Part shown: positions 40,829 to 50,264 of the stretch, in pieces | Layout of the letters: each line of letters begins with the position of its first letter | Numbering within the stretch: position 1 is the stretch's first letter | NCBI GenBank assembly: GCA_034004165.1 | Contig: JAVEXI010000001.1 | Span: 1 to 64,000, forward strand | Length of the DNA: 64,000 nucleotides | Direction: 5' to 3' | From: Gudongella sp034004165 | Lineage (GTDB): Bacteria; Bacillota; Clostridia; Tissierellales; Tissierellaceae | Notes under the pieces: model-generated | Database searches by the model: none | Seen by the model: only the letters and a program-made list of their open reading frames with translations | Told to the model about the DNA's origin: nothing | Made by a program: the position numbers and the translations under genes

Positions 40829-41566
40829 ATGGAAAAAAAGACAGCCCTGGTCACCGGAGGCAGCAGAGGCATAGGAAGGAAAATAGCCCTTGGCCTTGCA
40901 AATAAAGGATATAATGTGGCAATAACTTATGTAAATAACAAAACATTGGCCGAAGAAGTTGTGGTTGAGCTGAATGCTGCTGGGGTTGATGCTATTGCAG
41001 TTAAGGCTGATACATGTGATGCTCTTCAAGTGGATGAGATGGTGAAGACAATAGAAAAAAACCTTGGGAAAATTGATATTCTGGTTAACAATGCTGGAAT
41101 AACAAGAGATAATCTCATAATTAGAATGAGTGAATCAGACTGGGACCAGGTTATAGATACAAATCTTAAAGGTGCGTTTCTTACTTCTAAAGCAGTAGTT
41201 AGGGGCATGATGAAGAACCGATATGGCAAAATAATCAACATATCGTCTGTAGTAGGAGTAATGGGCAATGCGGGGCAGGCAAACTATTCTGCATCAAAAG
41301 CTGGTTTGATAGGTTTGACCAAATCCTTAGCAAAGGAAATGGCTTCCAGAGGCATCAGAGTAAATGCCATAGCACCAGGTTTTATAAAGACAGATATGAC
41401 TGATGCTTTAAGTGAAGATGTACAAAATGAAATGAAAAGAGCAATACCACTGGGTTACTTTGCAGACCCAGAGGAGATAAGTAATCTCGTGAATTTTCTT
41501 GCTGGTGATGAGTCTGATTATATTACCGGACAAGTTATTCAAATAGATGGCGGAATGCACATATAA
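40829..41566 (+). CDS. fabG: 3-Oxoacyl-ACP reductase FabG
   Basis: NADPH-dependent short-chain dehydrogenase of the elongation cycle. The 245 aa show the cofactor motif TGGSRGIGRKIALGLA, NNAGITRDNL, the catalytic NISSVVGVMGNAGQANYSASKAG with Ser-Tyr-Lys, and the C-terminal YITGQVIQIDGGM. Its position between fabD and acpP supports the fatty acid assignment over other short-chain dehydrogenases. Confidence 0.96.
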   Translation: MEKKTALVTGGSRGIGRKIALGLANKGYNVAITYVNNKTLAEEVVVELNAAGVDAIAVKADTCDALQVDEMVKTIEKNLGKIDILVNNAGITRDNLIIRMSESDWDQVIDTNLKGAFLTSKAVVRGMMKNRYGKIINISSVVGVMGNAGQANYSASKAGLIGLTKSLAKEMASRGIRVNAIAPGFIKTDMTDALSEDVQNEMKRAIPLGYFADPEEISNLVNFLAGDESDYITGQVIQIDGGMHI

Positions 41567-41581
41567 TAAGGAGGAATAAAA

Positions 41582-41812
41582 ATGGTATTTGAAAAGGTAG
41601 TTAAAATTATTGCAGAACAACTGGATGCTGATGTTGAGGAAATTACAATGGAAACATCTCTTATGAAGGATCTTGAAGCAGATTCTCTTGACGCTGTTGA
41701 AATTATGATGGCTCTTGAAGATGAGTTTGGAATAGAAATACCTGATGAAGATGCTGAAAAATTTGCAAATATTGGTGATATCACAAAATATGTGGAGGAA
41801 AAGATAGCTTAA
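41582..41812 (+). CDS. acpP: Acyl carrier protein
   Basis: 76-aa acidic four-helix carrier. The phosphopantetheine attachment site is S35 in LEADSLDAVEIMM. AAGGAGG precedes the ATG, and the gene sits between fabG and fabF as usual. Confidence 0.97.
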   Translation: MVFEKVVKIIAEQLDADVEEITMETSLMKDLEADSLDAVEIMMALEDEFGIEIPDEDAEKFANIGDITKYVEEKIA

Positions 41813-41828
41813 TCGATGGGGTGAAAAT

Positions 41829-43064
41829 ATGAAAAGAGTTGTACTGACAGGCTTAGGAGCTGTTACCCCTATTGGAACAGGGAAAGAAGACTTTTGGAAT
41901 GCTCTTATTTCAGGAAAGTCAGGAGTTGGATATATAACAAAATTTGATGCTTCATGTCACGAAACGAAGATTGCAGCTGAAGTTAAAGATTTTGATCCGT
42001 CTCAGTACATGGATAAAAAAGAAGCAAAGAGGATGGATAACTTTGCTAAGTATGCAGTTGCCGGTGCTAAAATGGCTATAGAAGACTCAGGTCTTGAACT
42101 AAGCGCAATTAACTTAAACAGAGCTGGAGCTATCGTAGGTTCAGGAATAGGTGGCATAACATCTCTTGAGTCAGAGAAAGAAAAATTTGACGAAAAGGGA
42201 CCTGGTAGAATCAGTCCGCTGTTTATTCCGATGATGATAGCTAATATGGCTGCAGGACAGGTTTCAATGGCTTTTGGATTGAAGGGTGCATCTATGACAA
42301 TCACGACCGCGTGCGCGTCAGCTACACATGCTATAGGTGAAGCCTTCAGGATGATAAAGTATGGGAATCTGGATATTGCTGTGACTGGCGGAACGGAAAG
42401 CTCGATAACTCCATTATCCATGGCAGGATTTATTTCAATGAAAGCACTTTCAACAAGAAATGATGATCCAGAAAAAGCAAGCAGACCTTTCGACAAAGAC
42501 AGAGATGGTTTTGTCATGGGAGAGGGTTCAGGTATGTTAGTATTAGAGGAACTAGAACATGCATTAGAAAGAGGAGCCCATATTTACGCTGAAATAATCG
42601 GTTATGGCGCAACTTCTGATGCTTTTCACATAACTCAGCCAGACCCTGAGGCTATTGGAGCAACACGTGCTATGGCTCTCGCGCTCGAAGAAGGCGGAGT
42701 GAGTGTATGCGACGTTGACTACATCAATGCTCATGGTACCAGTACCTATTACAACGATAAACTTGAGACTCTGGCTATTAAAAATCTGTTTGGTGAATAT
42801 GCAGGGAAGATTAATATAAGCTCTACAAAGTCAATGACAGGACATCTTCTTGGAGCTGCAGGAGGTATAGAAACTATTGCTACTGCTCTTGCAATTTCAA
42901 CAGGAGTAATTCCTCCTACAATTAACCAAGGAGTACCTGATGAAGAGTGCGACCTTAATTATACTCCCAATGTTGCAGTAAACAGAGAAGTTAAATATGC
43001 TCTTTCAAACTCTCTGGGCTTTGGTGGTCATAATGCCAGCATACTATTGGGTAAGTACGAGTAA
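41829..43064 (+). CDS. fabF: 3-Oxoacyl-ACP synthase II FabF
   Basis: Condensing enzyme for chain elongation. In the 411-aa product C162 lies in ITTACASATHAIG, with the catalytic histidines in NAHGTSTYYND and TKSMTGHLLGAAGG. Length and motifs match FabF. The N-terminal KRVVLTGLGAVTPIG is standard. Last gene of the fab operon, closed by a terminator. Confidence 0.97.
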   Translation: MKRVVLTGLGAVTPIGTGKEDFWNALISGKSGVGYITKFDASCHETKIAAEVKDFDPSQYMDKKEAKRMDNFAKYAVAGAKMAIEDSGLELSAINLNRAGAIVGSGIGGITSLESEKEKFDEKGPGRISPLFIPMMIANMAAGQVSMAFGLKGASMTITTACASATHAIGEAFRMIKYGNLDIAVTGGTESSITPLSMAGFISMKALSTRNDDPEKASRPFDKDRDGFVMGEGSGMLVLEELEHALERGAHIYAEIIGYGATSDAFHITQPDPEAIGATRAMALALEEGGVSVCDVDYINAHGTSTYYNDKLETLAIKNLFGEYAGKINISSTKSMTGHLLGAAGGIETIATALAISTGVIPPTINQGVPDEECDLNYTPNVAVNREVKYALSNSLGFGGHNASILLGKYE

Positions 43065-43083
43065 ATAAATATGAACATTTAAG

Positions 43084-43110
43084 CTGCCGTCTGTTAAACG
43101 GCAGTTTTTC
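43084..43110 (+). terminator. Terminator after fabF
   Basis: CTGCCGT/ACGGCAG stem around CTGTTAA, followed by TTTTTC. Confidence 0.88.
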
Positions 43111-43131
43111 CTATGTAAAGAGACTGTTTTA

Positions 43132-43140
43132 TGCTATACT
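43132..43140 (+). promoter_or_regulatory. Extended -10 promoter of cca-glmM-degV
   Basis: TGCTATACT at 43132-43140 gives an extended -10 element 26 bases before cca. No good -35 was found, which is common for extended -10 promoters. Confidence 0.55.
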
Positions 43141-43165
43141 TTACATAGAATTATGGAGGAGTGAA

Positions 43166-44515
43166 ATGGAAATTAAAGTACCTAAATATGTAAATAGAAT
43201 ACTGAATGCTCTTGGCGAGGCAGGATATAAATCCTATCTTGTAGGAGGTTGTGTAAGAGACTCACTCCTTGGGAAAATACCGCATGATTACGATATAGCT
43301 ACCTCAGCAAAACCTAGAGAGGTTATGGACTTATTTGAACAATATCAAACAGTTGAAACTGGAAGGGAATTTGGCACAATAACTATTGTTCAGGATGAAG
43401 GAGCAATTGAAGTAACTACATTTAGAAAAGACATAAGTTATTCAGACGGACGAAGGCCTGATTCGGTCAGCTTTACAGATGATTTAGAAGAGGACCTTAA
43501 GAGAAGGGATTTCACGATTAATGCCATCGCTTACTCTAAAGAAAGTGGTATAATAGATTACTTCGGTGGAATAAAAGATATCGAAAACAGGCTTATAAGA
43601 GCTGTTGGCAACCCATTTGAAAGATTAAACGAGGACTATCTCAGAATTTTGAGAGCTGTAAGATTCGCTACTCAACTCGACTTTATTATAGACAGCGAAA
43701 CTTCAAACGCGTGTATGCAACTTGCCCATGGCTTGGAAAAAGTGAGTGTTGAAAGAATCAGGGATGAACTCTTTAAAATTCTTCTTTCTGAAAAACCATC
43801 CAGAGGGTTTCTAATCATGAGATCCTTAGGTCTTTTGAGAGAGATTATCCCAGAACTAATACCAGCAATCGGATTTGATCAGAGAAATCCACATCATGAT
43901 AGGTCTGTTTTTCAGCATACCCTTACAGTTCTCGACAATACTCCTAATATACTTCATGTAAGGCTTGCTGCACTTTTGCATGATATAGGAAAGCCTTATA
44001 CATTTACAGTTGATCAGTATGGCATTGGACATTTTTATGGTCACGACAAAATGAGCGTAAAAATTGGGAGAGAATTTTTATTAAGACTAAAATGTCCTAC
44101 AAAGCTCATCGAGAGGACACTTAATCTAGTTAGAGAACACATGGTTCATCACCCTGAGCTTAGAAAAAAGGGGTTAAAAAGGCAACTACAAAGAGTTGGA
44201 GAAGAAAATATCTACAATCTCATTGATTTGCAAATTGCCGACAGGCTAAGTAAAAGTGGAAGAAAAGATATTTCAAAATTACTCGACAAGAGACGTGTTA
44301 TAGAAGAAATTTTGAATGCTGAAGAGCCCTTTAGAAAGCAGCACTTGGCTATTGATGGGAATGATTTAAAAAATGCGGGGTACGTGGAAGGCAAAATAAT
44401 TGGTAAGATTTTGGAATACTTACTAAATTGTGTTATAAAGGACCCTGAGCTTAATGAAAAAGAAAAGCTGATGGAAATAGTCCTAAGACTATATCCACCA
44501 GATGACATAAACTGA
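43166..44515 (+). CDS. cca: CCA tRNA nucleotidyltransferase with HD domain
   Basis: Adds or repairs the 3' CCA of tRNAs. The class II nucleotidyltransferase head shows SYLVGGCVRDSLLGKIPHDYDIAT, the RRDFTINAIAY motif and RLNEDYLRILRAVRFA. An HD domain follows (about 245-345, HHDRSVFQHTLTVLDN and LLHDIGKP), so phosphohydrolase activity is possible. At 449 aa it has the usual clostridial length. The tRNA-Leu gene in this window encodes its own CCA, so repair may be a main duty. GGAGGAGTG-type site upstream. Confidence 0.93.
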   Translation: MEIKVPKYVNRILNALGEAGYKSYLVGGCVRDSLLGKIPHDYDIATSAKPREVMDLFEQYQTVETGREFGTITIVQDEGAIEVTTFRKDISYSDGRRPDSVSFTDDLEEDLKRRDFTINAIAYSKESGIIDYFGGIKDIENRLIRAVGNPFERLNEDYLRILRAVRFATQLDFIIDSETSNACMQLAHGLEKVSVERIRDELFKILLSEKPSRGFLIMRSLGLLREIIPELIPAIGFDQRNPHHDRSVFQHTLTVLDNTPNILHVRLAALLHDIGKPYTFTVDQYGIGHFYGHDKMSVKIGREFLLRLKCPTKLIERTLNLVREHMVHHPELRKKGLKRQLQRVGEENIYNLIDLQIADRLSKSGRKDISKLLDKRRVIEEILNAEEPFRKQHLAIDGNDLKNAGYVEGKIIGKILEYLLNCVIKDPELNEKEKLMEIVLRLYPPDDIN

Positions 44516-44538
44516 AAAATGGTCCGGGAGGAATGTAT

Positions 44539-45888
44539 ATGGGTAGGATGTTTGGAACTGATGGTGTCAGAGGTATTGCAAATACAGAGTTAACACCGGA
44601 ACTGGCATTTGAAATTGGCAAAGCAGGAGCTGCTGTAATTTCAGGAGGAGCAACAGGCAAAGTAATAGTTGGGAAAGACACCAGAGCCTCTGGCGATATG
44701 CTGGAAGCTGCATTAACAGCAGGTATTTGCTCAATGGGATTGGATGTAGAATCTGCAGGTGTAATACCGACCCCAGCCATTGCTTATTTGGTAAGGAAGT
44801 ATGGAGCAGCTGCAGGAGTTATGATTTCTGCATCACACAATCCTGGCGAATACAATGGCATTAAGTTCTTTAATAAGGATGGGATGAAGCTACCTGATGA
44901 AGTGGAAGACCAAATTGAGGACATTATAGCTAATAAAAATGAAATCGGTGACAGACCAATTAAAGACAGGGTTGGAAGGGTATCATTAAGTAAAAGTGCA
45001 GGTAGAGATTACATGGATTTTTTAAGACATGTGATGGATTTAGACCTGAGTGGTTATAAAGTTGCCATGGATTGTGGAAATGGAGCTCTTTTTGAGATAG
45101 GACCATCAATTCTGAAGGAGATGGGAGCAGAAGTATTTGCAATTAACACAACTCCAGACGGGATGAACATTAATCATAAGTGCGGATCGACCAACCCAGA
45201 GCTTGTTCAGCAGCTAGTTATAGAATCTGGAGCTGATATAGGATTTGCTTTCGATGGAGATGCTGACAGGATAATTGCCGTAGATGAAAAAGGACAGATT
45301 ATAGATGGAGACCATATTCTCGCAATATGTGGAACCTATTTGAAAAATCGTGGAGAATTAGAAAAGAATACTGTTGTAGGAACAGTTATGACTAACATGG
45401 GTCTGGATGAATATCTGCACGGAGAAGATATAAGAATTATTAAGACTTCTGTAGGGGACAGATATATTTTAGAAGAGATGGTTCGCGGGGGATATAATTT
45501 TGGTGGGGAGCAGTCAGGACACATAATATTCCTAAAACACAATACTACTGGAGATGGCCTTGCAACTGGATTGCATCTATTAGAAGTAATGTCGGAAACT
45601 GGGAAGAAAGCTTCTGAACTGAATTCATTGATGTCAAAATACCCACAGGTATTATTCAATGCAAAAGTTGATAATTCAATGAAACACAGGTACATGGAGG
45701 TCACAGAGATAAAAGACCGTATAAAAACAATCGAAGATACTTTTAATGGCGAAGGTAGAGTCCTAATCCGTCCCTCGGGGACAGAGCCTTTGGTAAGAGT
45801 GATGATTGAAGGAAAGGATTTGGATAGTATTACTGTTGCTGCCAGGGAACTAACTGTGTTTATAGAAGAAAAGATTGGACCAAAATAA
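44539..45888 (+). CDS. glmM: Phosphoglucosamine mutase
   Basis: Converts glucosamine-6-phosphate to glucosamine-1-phosphate for UDP-GlcNAc and peptidoglycan. The 449 aa begin GRMFGTDGVRGIANTELTPE; the phosphoserine is in MISASHNPGEYNG, the metal loop is FAFDGDADRIIAVD, the sugar loop GGEQSGHI and the phosphate loop RPSGTEPLVRVMIEG. The ATG at 44539 is seven bases from GGGAGG; another ATG lies two codons earlier. GlmM is usually next to cdaA-cdaR in Firmicutes, but here it is about 15 kb away, after cca. Confidence 0.96.
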   Translation: MGRMFGTDGVRGIANTELTPELAFEIGKAGAAVISGGATGKVIVGKDTRASGDMLEAALTAGICSMGLDVESAGVIPTPAIAYLVRKYGAAAGVMISASHNPGEYNGIKFFNKDGMKLPDEVEDQIEDIIANKNEIGDRPIKDRVGRVSLSKSAGRDYMDFLRHVMDLDLSGYKVAMDCGNGALFEIGPSILKEMGAEVFAINTTPDGMNINHKCGSTNPELVQQLVIESGADIGFAFDGDADRIIAVDEKGQIIDGDHILAICGTYLKNRGELEKNTVVGTVMTNMGLDEYLHGEDIRIIKTSVGDRYILEEMVRGGYNFGGEQSGHIIFLKHNTTGDGLATGLHLLEVMSETGKKASELNSLMSKYPQVLFNAKVDNSMKHRYMEVTEIKDRIKTIEDTFNGEGRVLIRPSGTEPLVRVMIEGKDLDSITVAARELTVFIEEKIGPK

Positions 45889-45905
45889 AACTGAGGAGTG
45901 GTGAA

Positions 45906-46739
45906 ATGAATTACAAAATTGTTGCTGACAGTAGCTGTGATTTAAATGAGGAACTGCAGGAAAATTTACAAGTCAGCCTTGTGCCGTTCAAAATCGACAT
46001 CGACAACTATTCATTCATAGATGATGCAGATATCGACATGCAAAGACTTGTTAGCGTAATGAACGCCAGTCCTAACCCGATAAAATCTTCATGCCCTTCA
46101 CCTGGTGATTTTAGAGAAACTTTCTTAGAAGCAGATAACATTTTTGTAGTGACAATATCAAAAGAGCTATCAGGAACTTATAATAGTGCAGTACTTGCTA
46201 AAGATATGGTGCAGGAAGAAACTGAAGGAAAGTTCATTCACGTTTTCAACTCTAGATCTGCAAGTGTTGGAGAGACTCTAGTTGCAATGAAAATTAAAGA
46301 ATGTCTCCATCAGAAGCTTTCCAATGAAGCTCTTGTTGAAAAAGTTGAGGACTTTATTGATAATATGAAGACATTTTTTATATCTGAAGATCTCAGTAAT
46401 CTGATAAAAAATGGCAGGATATCGAAGACTCAGGGTCTCATAGCAAATGTATTAAATATTAAACCCATTATGAGAGCAACTTCTGATGGAAATATCGAAG
46501 CCCTTGAAAAAATACGCGGAAGCAGAAAAGCTTTTAAGAGGCTTGCAGAGGTAATTGAAGAAAGTGGTGTAAAGTTTGAAGAAAGAATTTTGGCGATATC
46601 TCATGCCAATGCACTTCAAAAGGCCTTAGACCTTAAGAATGACTTAGCTAAATTAAATTTTAAAGACATTGTCATTGTCGAAACTAAAGCTTTATCTACA
46701 GCTTATGTTAATGACGGTGGAGTAATTATTGCATTTTAA
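45906..46739 (+). CDS. DegV family fatty acid-binding protein (first copy)
   Basis: 277-aa member of the DegV/FakB family, which presents fatty acids to the kinase FakA. The N-terminus YKIVADSSCDLNEEL and the ISKELSGTYNSAVLA segment are the fatty-acid-phosphate site signatures; the later GRISKTQGLIANVLNIKPIM is also conserved. GAGGAGTG precedes the ATG. Located 17 bases behind glmM. No fakA gene is visible in the window. Confidence 0.88.
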   Translation: MNYKIVADSSCDLNEELQENLQVSLVPFKIDIDNYSFIDDADIDMQRLVSVMNASPNPIKSSCPSPGDFRETFLEADNIFVVTISKELSGTYNSAVLAKDMVQEETEGKFIHVFNSRSASVGETLVAMKIKECLHQKLSNEALVEKVEDFIDNMKTFFISEDLSNLIKNGRISKTQGLIANVLNIKPIMRATSDGNIEALEKIRGSRKAFKRLAEVIEESGVKFEERILAISHANALQKALDLKNDLAKLNFKDIVIVETKALSTAYVNDGGVIIAF

Positions 46740-46768
46740 AGAATTCTAAAAAAATTTCAAGAAACAGT

Positions 46769-46796
46769 TTGACAAATTGCCTCCCGATGCTATAAT
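46769..46796 (+). promoter_or_regulatory. Promoter of tRNA-Leu
   Basis: TTGACA (46769-46774), 16-base spacer, TATAAT (46791-46796): both hexamers are perfect consensus, 33 bases before the tRNA. Confidence 0.85.
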
Positions 46797-46829
46797 GGTT
46801 AAGGTAGACGTAATTTGTCTAAACATTAC

Positions 46830-46913
46830 GCGGGAATGGCGGAATTGGCAGACGCGCTAGACTTAGGATCTAGTGTCATTGACGTGGGGGTTCAAGTCCT
46901 CTTTCCCGCACCA
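46830..46913 (+). tRNA. tRNA-Leu (anticodon UAG)
   Basis: 84 bases including an encoded CCA. Acceptor stem GCGGGAA pairs with TTCCCGC; the D arm has GGCGGAATTGGCAGACGC, the anticodon stem CTAGA/TCTAG holds the loop CTTAGGA with anticodon TAG. A long variable arm (TGTCATTGACG) marks a class II tRNA, and the T arm reads GGGGGTTCAAGTCCT. It reads CUN leucine codons. Confidence 0.97.
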
Positions 46914-46916
46914 GCA

Positions 46917-46946
46917 AAAACCAGTGGTTCTGCCATTGGTTTTTTC
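46917..46946 (+). terminator. Terminator after tRNA-Leu
   Basis: AAAACCAGTGG pairs with CCATTGGTTTT (one G-T wobble) around TTCTG, followed by a T run. Confidence 0.85.
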
Positions 46947-46971
46947 ACATGTAGGAATTTGGAAATCATTA

Positions 46972-46980
46972 TGTTATAAT
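46972..46980 (+). promoter_or_regulatory. Extended -10 promoter of tig
   Basis: TGTTATAAT at 46972-46980 is an extended -10 element with the consensus hexamer, 59 bases before the tig start. No clear -35. Confidence 0.55.
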
Positions 46981-47039
46981 TTAATGATGAAGACACTGCA
47001 ATCTGAGCATATTTAAATAATATAATAGGGGGTTCATTG

Positions 47040-48332
47040 ATGAAGGCAGTTTTAGAAAAAAGGGAAAAAAACACGGTACACTTCAGTATTGAGTTTCCAG
47101 CTGGAGATTTTGAAGCAGCTCTACAACAAGCTTATTTAAAAAACAGAGGGAAGTTTAATATCCAAGGATTTAGAAAAGGAAAAGTGCCCAGAAGAATAAT
47201 CGAAATGAACTACGGCAAAGAAATATTCTATGAAGATGCCATAAACATAATGCTTCCGGATGCTTATTCAGATGCTATAGATCAACTGAGTTTAGAAGTA
47301 GTTGACAGTCCAAATGTAAATGTAGATGAAATCGTTCCTGGCGAACCTATAAACGTGAAATTTTCTGTAGATGTAAAGCCTGAAATAGAGCTTGGGGATT
47401 TTAGCGTTATAGAGATGGAAAAGGTTGATTATTCTGCTACTGATGAGATGGTAGATGCTGAGATTTCAAGAGTTCAGGATCAAAATGCCAGAATTATCGA
47501 TGCAGGAGAGAGAGAAATCGAAAACGGAGATATCACTACTATTGATTTCGAAGGTTTTGTAGATGACGTTGCATTTGAAGGTGGGCAAGCTGAAAACCAC
47601 GTGCTTGAAATAGGATCAGGCCAATTTATTCCTGGTTTTGAAGAAGCTCTGATTGGCAAGAAGAAAGGCGAAGATACTGAAGTAAATGTTACCTTTCCCG
47701 AAGAATACCATGAAGAATCACTAAAAGGCAAGCCTGCAGTATTCAAAGTCAGCATAAAAGAAGTTAAAACAAAAGAATTGCCAGAGATTGATGATGAATT
47801 TGCTAAAGATGTAAGTGAGTTTGACACTCTTGATGAATACAAAGAGAGTATTAAAAAAGAACTCGAAGAGAGCCTCAAAGAGCAGGAAAAAATTGATATA
47901 GAAAATCAGATAGTCGAAAAAGTCGTAGAGATGAGTACTTTAGAAGTTCCACCAGCAATGATTGATTCTCAAGTTGATAACGAAATCAAAGACTTTGAGT
48001 ACAGAGTGAGTATGCAAGGTTTTGAATTAGACAAATACTTGGAACTAACTGGAATGAACTTGGAGAGTCTTCGCGACAACTTTAGACCTGTAGCAGAAAA
48101 AAGAGTCAAGGCTGACTTGGTACTTGAAGCAATAGCTAAAGCAGAAAATATTGAAGTAACCGATGAAGATATAGATAACGAGCTGAGAAAGCTCGCTGAG
48201 CAGTATAAACAAGATGACGTTGAGAAATTTGTAAATGACATGAAGCGTGGAGATTTAGATTTCCTCAAAGCGGGTATATCAAACAGTAAAGTTCTTGATA
48301 TGCTAAGAGAGAGAGTTAAATTTGTTGAGTAG
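47040..48332 (+). CDS. tig: Trigger factor
   Basis: Ribosome-associated chaperone and peptidyl-prolyl isomerase. The 430 aa have the N-terminal ribosome-binding domain with the signature FNIQGFRKGKVPRRIIE, a central FKBP domain (about 150-235, GDITTIDFEGFVDDVAFEGG and IPGFEEALIGKKKGE), and a long helical C-terminal domain. The ATG at 47040 is seven bases from AGGGGG; a TTG one codon earlier is an alternative. First gene of tig-clpP-clpX-lon-engB. Confidence 0.96.
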   Translation: MKAVLEKREKNTVHFSIEFPAGDFEAALQQAYLKNRGKFNIQGFRKGKVPRRIIEMNYGKEIFYEDAINIMLPDAYSDAIDQLSLEVVDSPNVNVDEIVPGEPINVKFSVDVKPEIELGDFSVIEMEKVDYSATDEMVDAEISRVQDQNARIIDAGEREIENGDITTIDFEGFVDDVAFEGGQAENHVLEIGSGQFIPGFEEALIGKKKGEDTEVNVTFPEEYHEESLKGKPAVFKVSIKEVKTKELPEIDDEFAKDVSEFDTLDEYKESIKKELEESLKEQEKIDIENQIVEKVVEMSTLEVPPAMIDSQVDNEIKDFEYRVSMQGFELDKYLELTGMNLESLRDNFRPVAEKRVKADLVLEAIAKAENIEVTDEDIDNELRKLAEQYKQDDVEKFVNDMKRGDLDFLKAGISNSKVLDMLRERVKFVE

Positions 48333-48343
48333 GAGGTAATCTT

Positions 48344-48928
48344 ATGGCATTAGTACCAATAGTTGTAGAACAGACAAACAGAGGAGAGAGGTCATATGAT
48401 ATTTATTCAAGGCTTCTAAAAGATAGGATAATCATCCTCGGTTCTGAGATCAACGATGTGGTTGCAGACCTGGTAGTCGCGCAGCTGTTGTTCCTGGAAG
48501 CAGAAGATCCTGAAAAGGACATTCAAATATATATTAATAGTCCAGGGGGCTCAGTGAGTGCAGGCTTCGCAATATACGATACAATTCAGTATATAAAACC
48601 TGACGTTGCAACAATCTGCGTGGGCAGAGCTGCTTCGATGGGAGCATTTCTTCTGTCAGCAGGTACGAAAGGAAAGAGATTTGCTCTTCCTAACTCTGAT
48701 ATTATGATTCACCAGCCACTGGGAGGAGCTCAGGGGCAGGCTGAAGACATCAGAATACAGGCGGAGAAGATTATTGAGATAAGAGAGAGAATCAATAGGA
48801 TATTGTCTGAGAGAACCGGGCAGCCTCTTGAAAGGATTGCTAAGGATACAGACAGGGATTATTATATGAGTGCAGCTGAGGCTGTTGAATATGGGATAAT
48901 CGATGCCATAATGGAGAGAAAGAAATAA
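48344..48928 (+). CDS. clpP: ATP-dependent Clp protease proteolytic subunit
   Basis: Tetradecameric serine protease chamber. The catalytic triad S98 (GRAASMGAFLLSAG), H123 (MIHQPLGGAQGQ) and D172 (DTDRDYYMSA) is complete in the 194-aa protein. N-terminal VPIVVEQTNRGERSYDIYSR is typical. GGAGG precedes the ATG; 11 bases separate it from clpX. Confidence 0.98.
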   Translation: MALVPIVVEQTNRGERSYDIYSRLLKDRIIILGSEINDVVADLVVAQLLFLEAEDPEKDIQIYINSPGGSVSAGFAIYDTIQYIKPDVATICVGRAASMGAFLLSAGTKGKRFALPNSDIMIHQPLGGAQGQAEDIRIQAEKIIEIRERINRILSERTGQPLERIAKDTDRDYYMSAAEAVEYGIIDAIMERKK

Positions 48929-48939
48929 GAGGTGAGTCC

Positions 48940-50217
48940 ATGGCAAAAAATGATGACAAGCAACTAAGGTGTTCATTTTGTGGGAAGCCACAAGATCAGG
49001 TAAAAAGACTCATTGCTGGTCCCAACGTATATATTTGCAACGAATGTATAGAACTCTGCCAGGAGATAATCGAAGAAGAATTTGTTGACTACCTGTCAGA
49101 TTTCCAGCTTGATGAAGTGCCAAAGCCAAGCGAGATTAGAGAAACTCTTGATGAATATGTAATCCAGCAAGAGAGAGCTAAAAAAGGTCTGGCTGTGGCT
49201 GTATATAACCACTATAAAAGAATACACAAGAAACCATCAAAAAATGAAGATATAGAGCTTCAGAAGAGCAATATACTAATGATAGGGCCCACAGGTTCTG
49301 GAAAGACACTGCTTGCCCAGACTCTTGCAAAAATTTTGAACGTACCGTTTGCAATAGCTGATGCAACTTCTCTTACAGAAGCTGGATATGTAGGCGAAGA
49401 CGTGGAAAATATTATACTAAAGCTAATTCAGGCTGCTGACTACGATATAGAAAAGGCTGAAAAAGGCATAGTATATATCGATGAGATCGACAAGATCGCA
49501 CGTAAAACTGAGAATCCGTCCATAACTCGTGACGTAAGTGGCGAAGGAGTTCAACAGGCACTTCTAAAAATTTTGGAGGGAACTGTTGCAAATGTGCCGC
49601 CACAGGGAGGCAGGAAGCATCCACATCAGGAGTTTATTCAGGTGGATACAACAAATATTTTATTCATTGTAGGCGGAGCTTTTGACGGGCTTGACAAGAT
49701 AATTCAAATGAGAGTTGGCAAAAAAGCGATGGGCTTTGGAGCAGATGTTAAATCTCAAAGAACTAATATGGGTGAGCTGTTGAACCAGATACAGCCAGAA
49801 GATCTTATAAAATTTGGGCTTATTCCAGAGTTTGTAGGCAGGCTTCCAGTTGTTGCAACACTGGAGGAACTGGATGAAGAGGCTCTAGTGAGAATTCTAA
49901 CTGAACCAAAGAATGCTCTTGTCAAACAATATAAGGAACTCTTCTCAATGGATGGAGTAGATCTGGAATTTGAAGATTCAGCCCTTAAAATAATTGCTAA
50001 AAAAGCTATTGAAAGAAAAACTGGTGCAAGGGGATTAAGAGGCATCATTGAAGAGAAGATGTTAGACATAATGTACGAGATACCTAATAGAGACGATGTT
50101 GAAAAGTGCGTAATAACTAAAGACACAATAGAGAAAAACGGAGAGCCTACTTTGGTCTTATCAGGTGATAAAAAAAATAAGGCCAAAAATAAAGGCAGTA
50201 AGGAATCCGCATCCTAA
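48940..50217 (+). CDS. clpX: ATP-dependent Clp protease ATPase subunit ClpX
   Basis: AAA+ unfoldase that feeds ClpP. The N-terminal zinc domain has C11, C14, C33 and C36. Walker A GPTGSGKTLLAQTLA, pore loop GYVGED, Walker B GIVYIDEIDKIA and the ClpP-contacting IGF-type loop seen as FGL in LIKFGLIPEFVGRLP are present. The 425 aa end in a lysine-rich tail. AAGAGGTGAG precedes the ATG. Confidence 0.98.
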   Translation: MAKNDDKQLRCSFCGKPQDQVKRLIAGPNVYICNECIELCQEIIEEEFVDYLSDFQLDEVPKPSEIRETLDEYVIQQERAKKGLAVAVYNHYKRIHKKPSKNEDIELQKSNILMIGPTGSGKTLLAQTLAKILNVPFAIADATSLTEAGYVGEDVENIILKLIQAADYDIEKAEKGIVYIDEIDKIARKTENPSITRDVSGEGVQQALLKILEGTVANVPPQGGRKHPHQEFIQVDTTNILFIVGGAFDGLDKIIQMRVGKKAMGFGADVKSQRTNMGELLNQIQPEDLIKFGLIPEFVGRLPVVATLEELDEEALVRILTEPKNALVKQYKELFSMDGVDLEFEDSALKIIAKKAIERKTGARGLRGIIEEKMLDIMYEIPNRDDVEKCVITKDTIEKNGEPTLVLSGDKKNKAKNKGSKESAS

Positions 50218-50218
50218 G

Positions 50219-50243
50219 GGCTCACAACTGTGAGCCTTTGCTT
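50219..50243 (+). terminator. Weak hairpin between clpX and lon
   Basis: GGCTCAC/GTGAGCC seven-base stem around AACT, followed by TTTGCTTTG. The tail is interrupted, so it may only attenuate read-through into lon. Confidence 0.45.
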
Positions 50244-50264
50244 TGCAGAAGAGGAGTGATATTT

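Noticed and set aside
46801..46830. Small inverted repeats (TAGAC/GTCTA, CGTAAT/ATTACG) between the tRNA-Leu promoter and the tRNA
   Set aside because: Short, overlapping and in a region processed off by RNase P; no evidence of a regulatory role.
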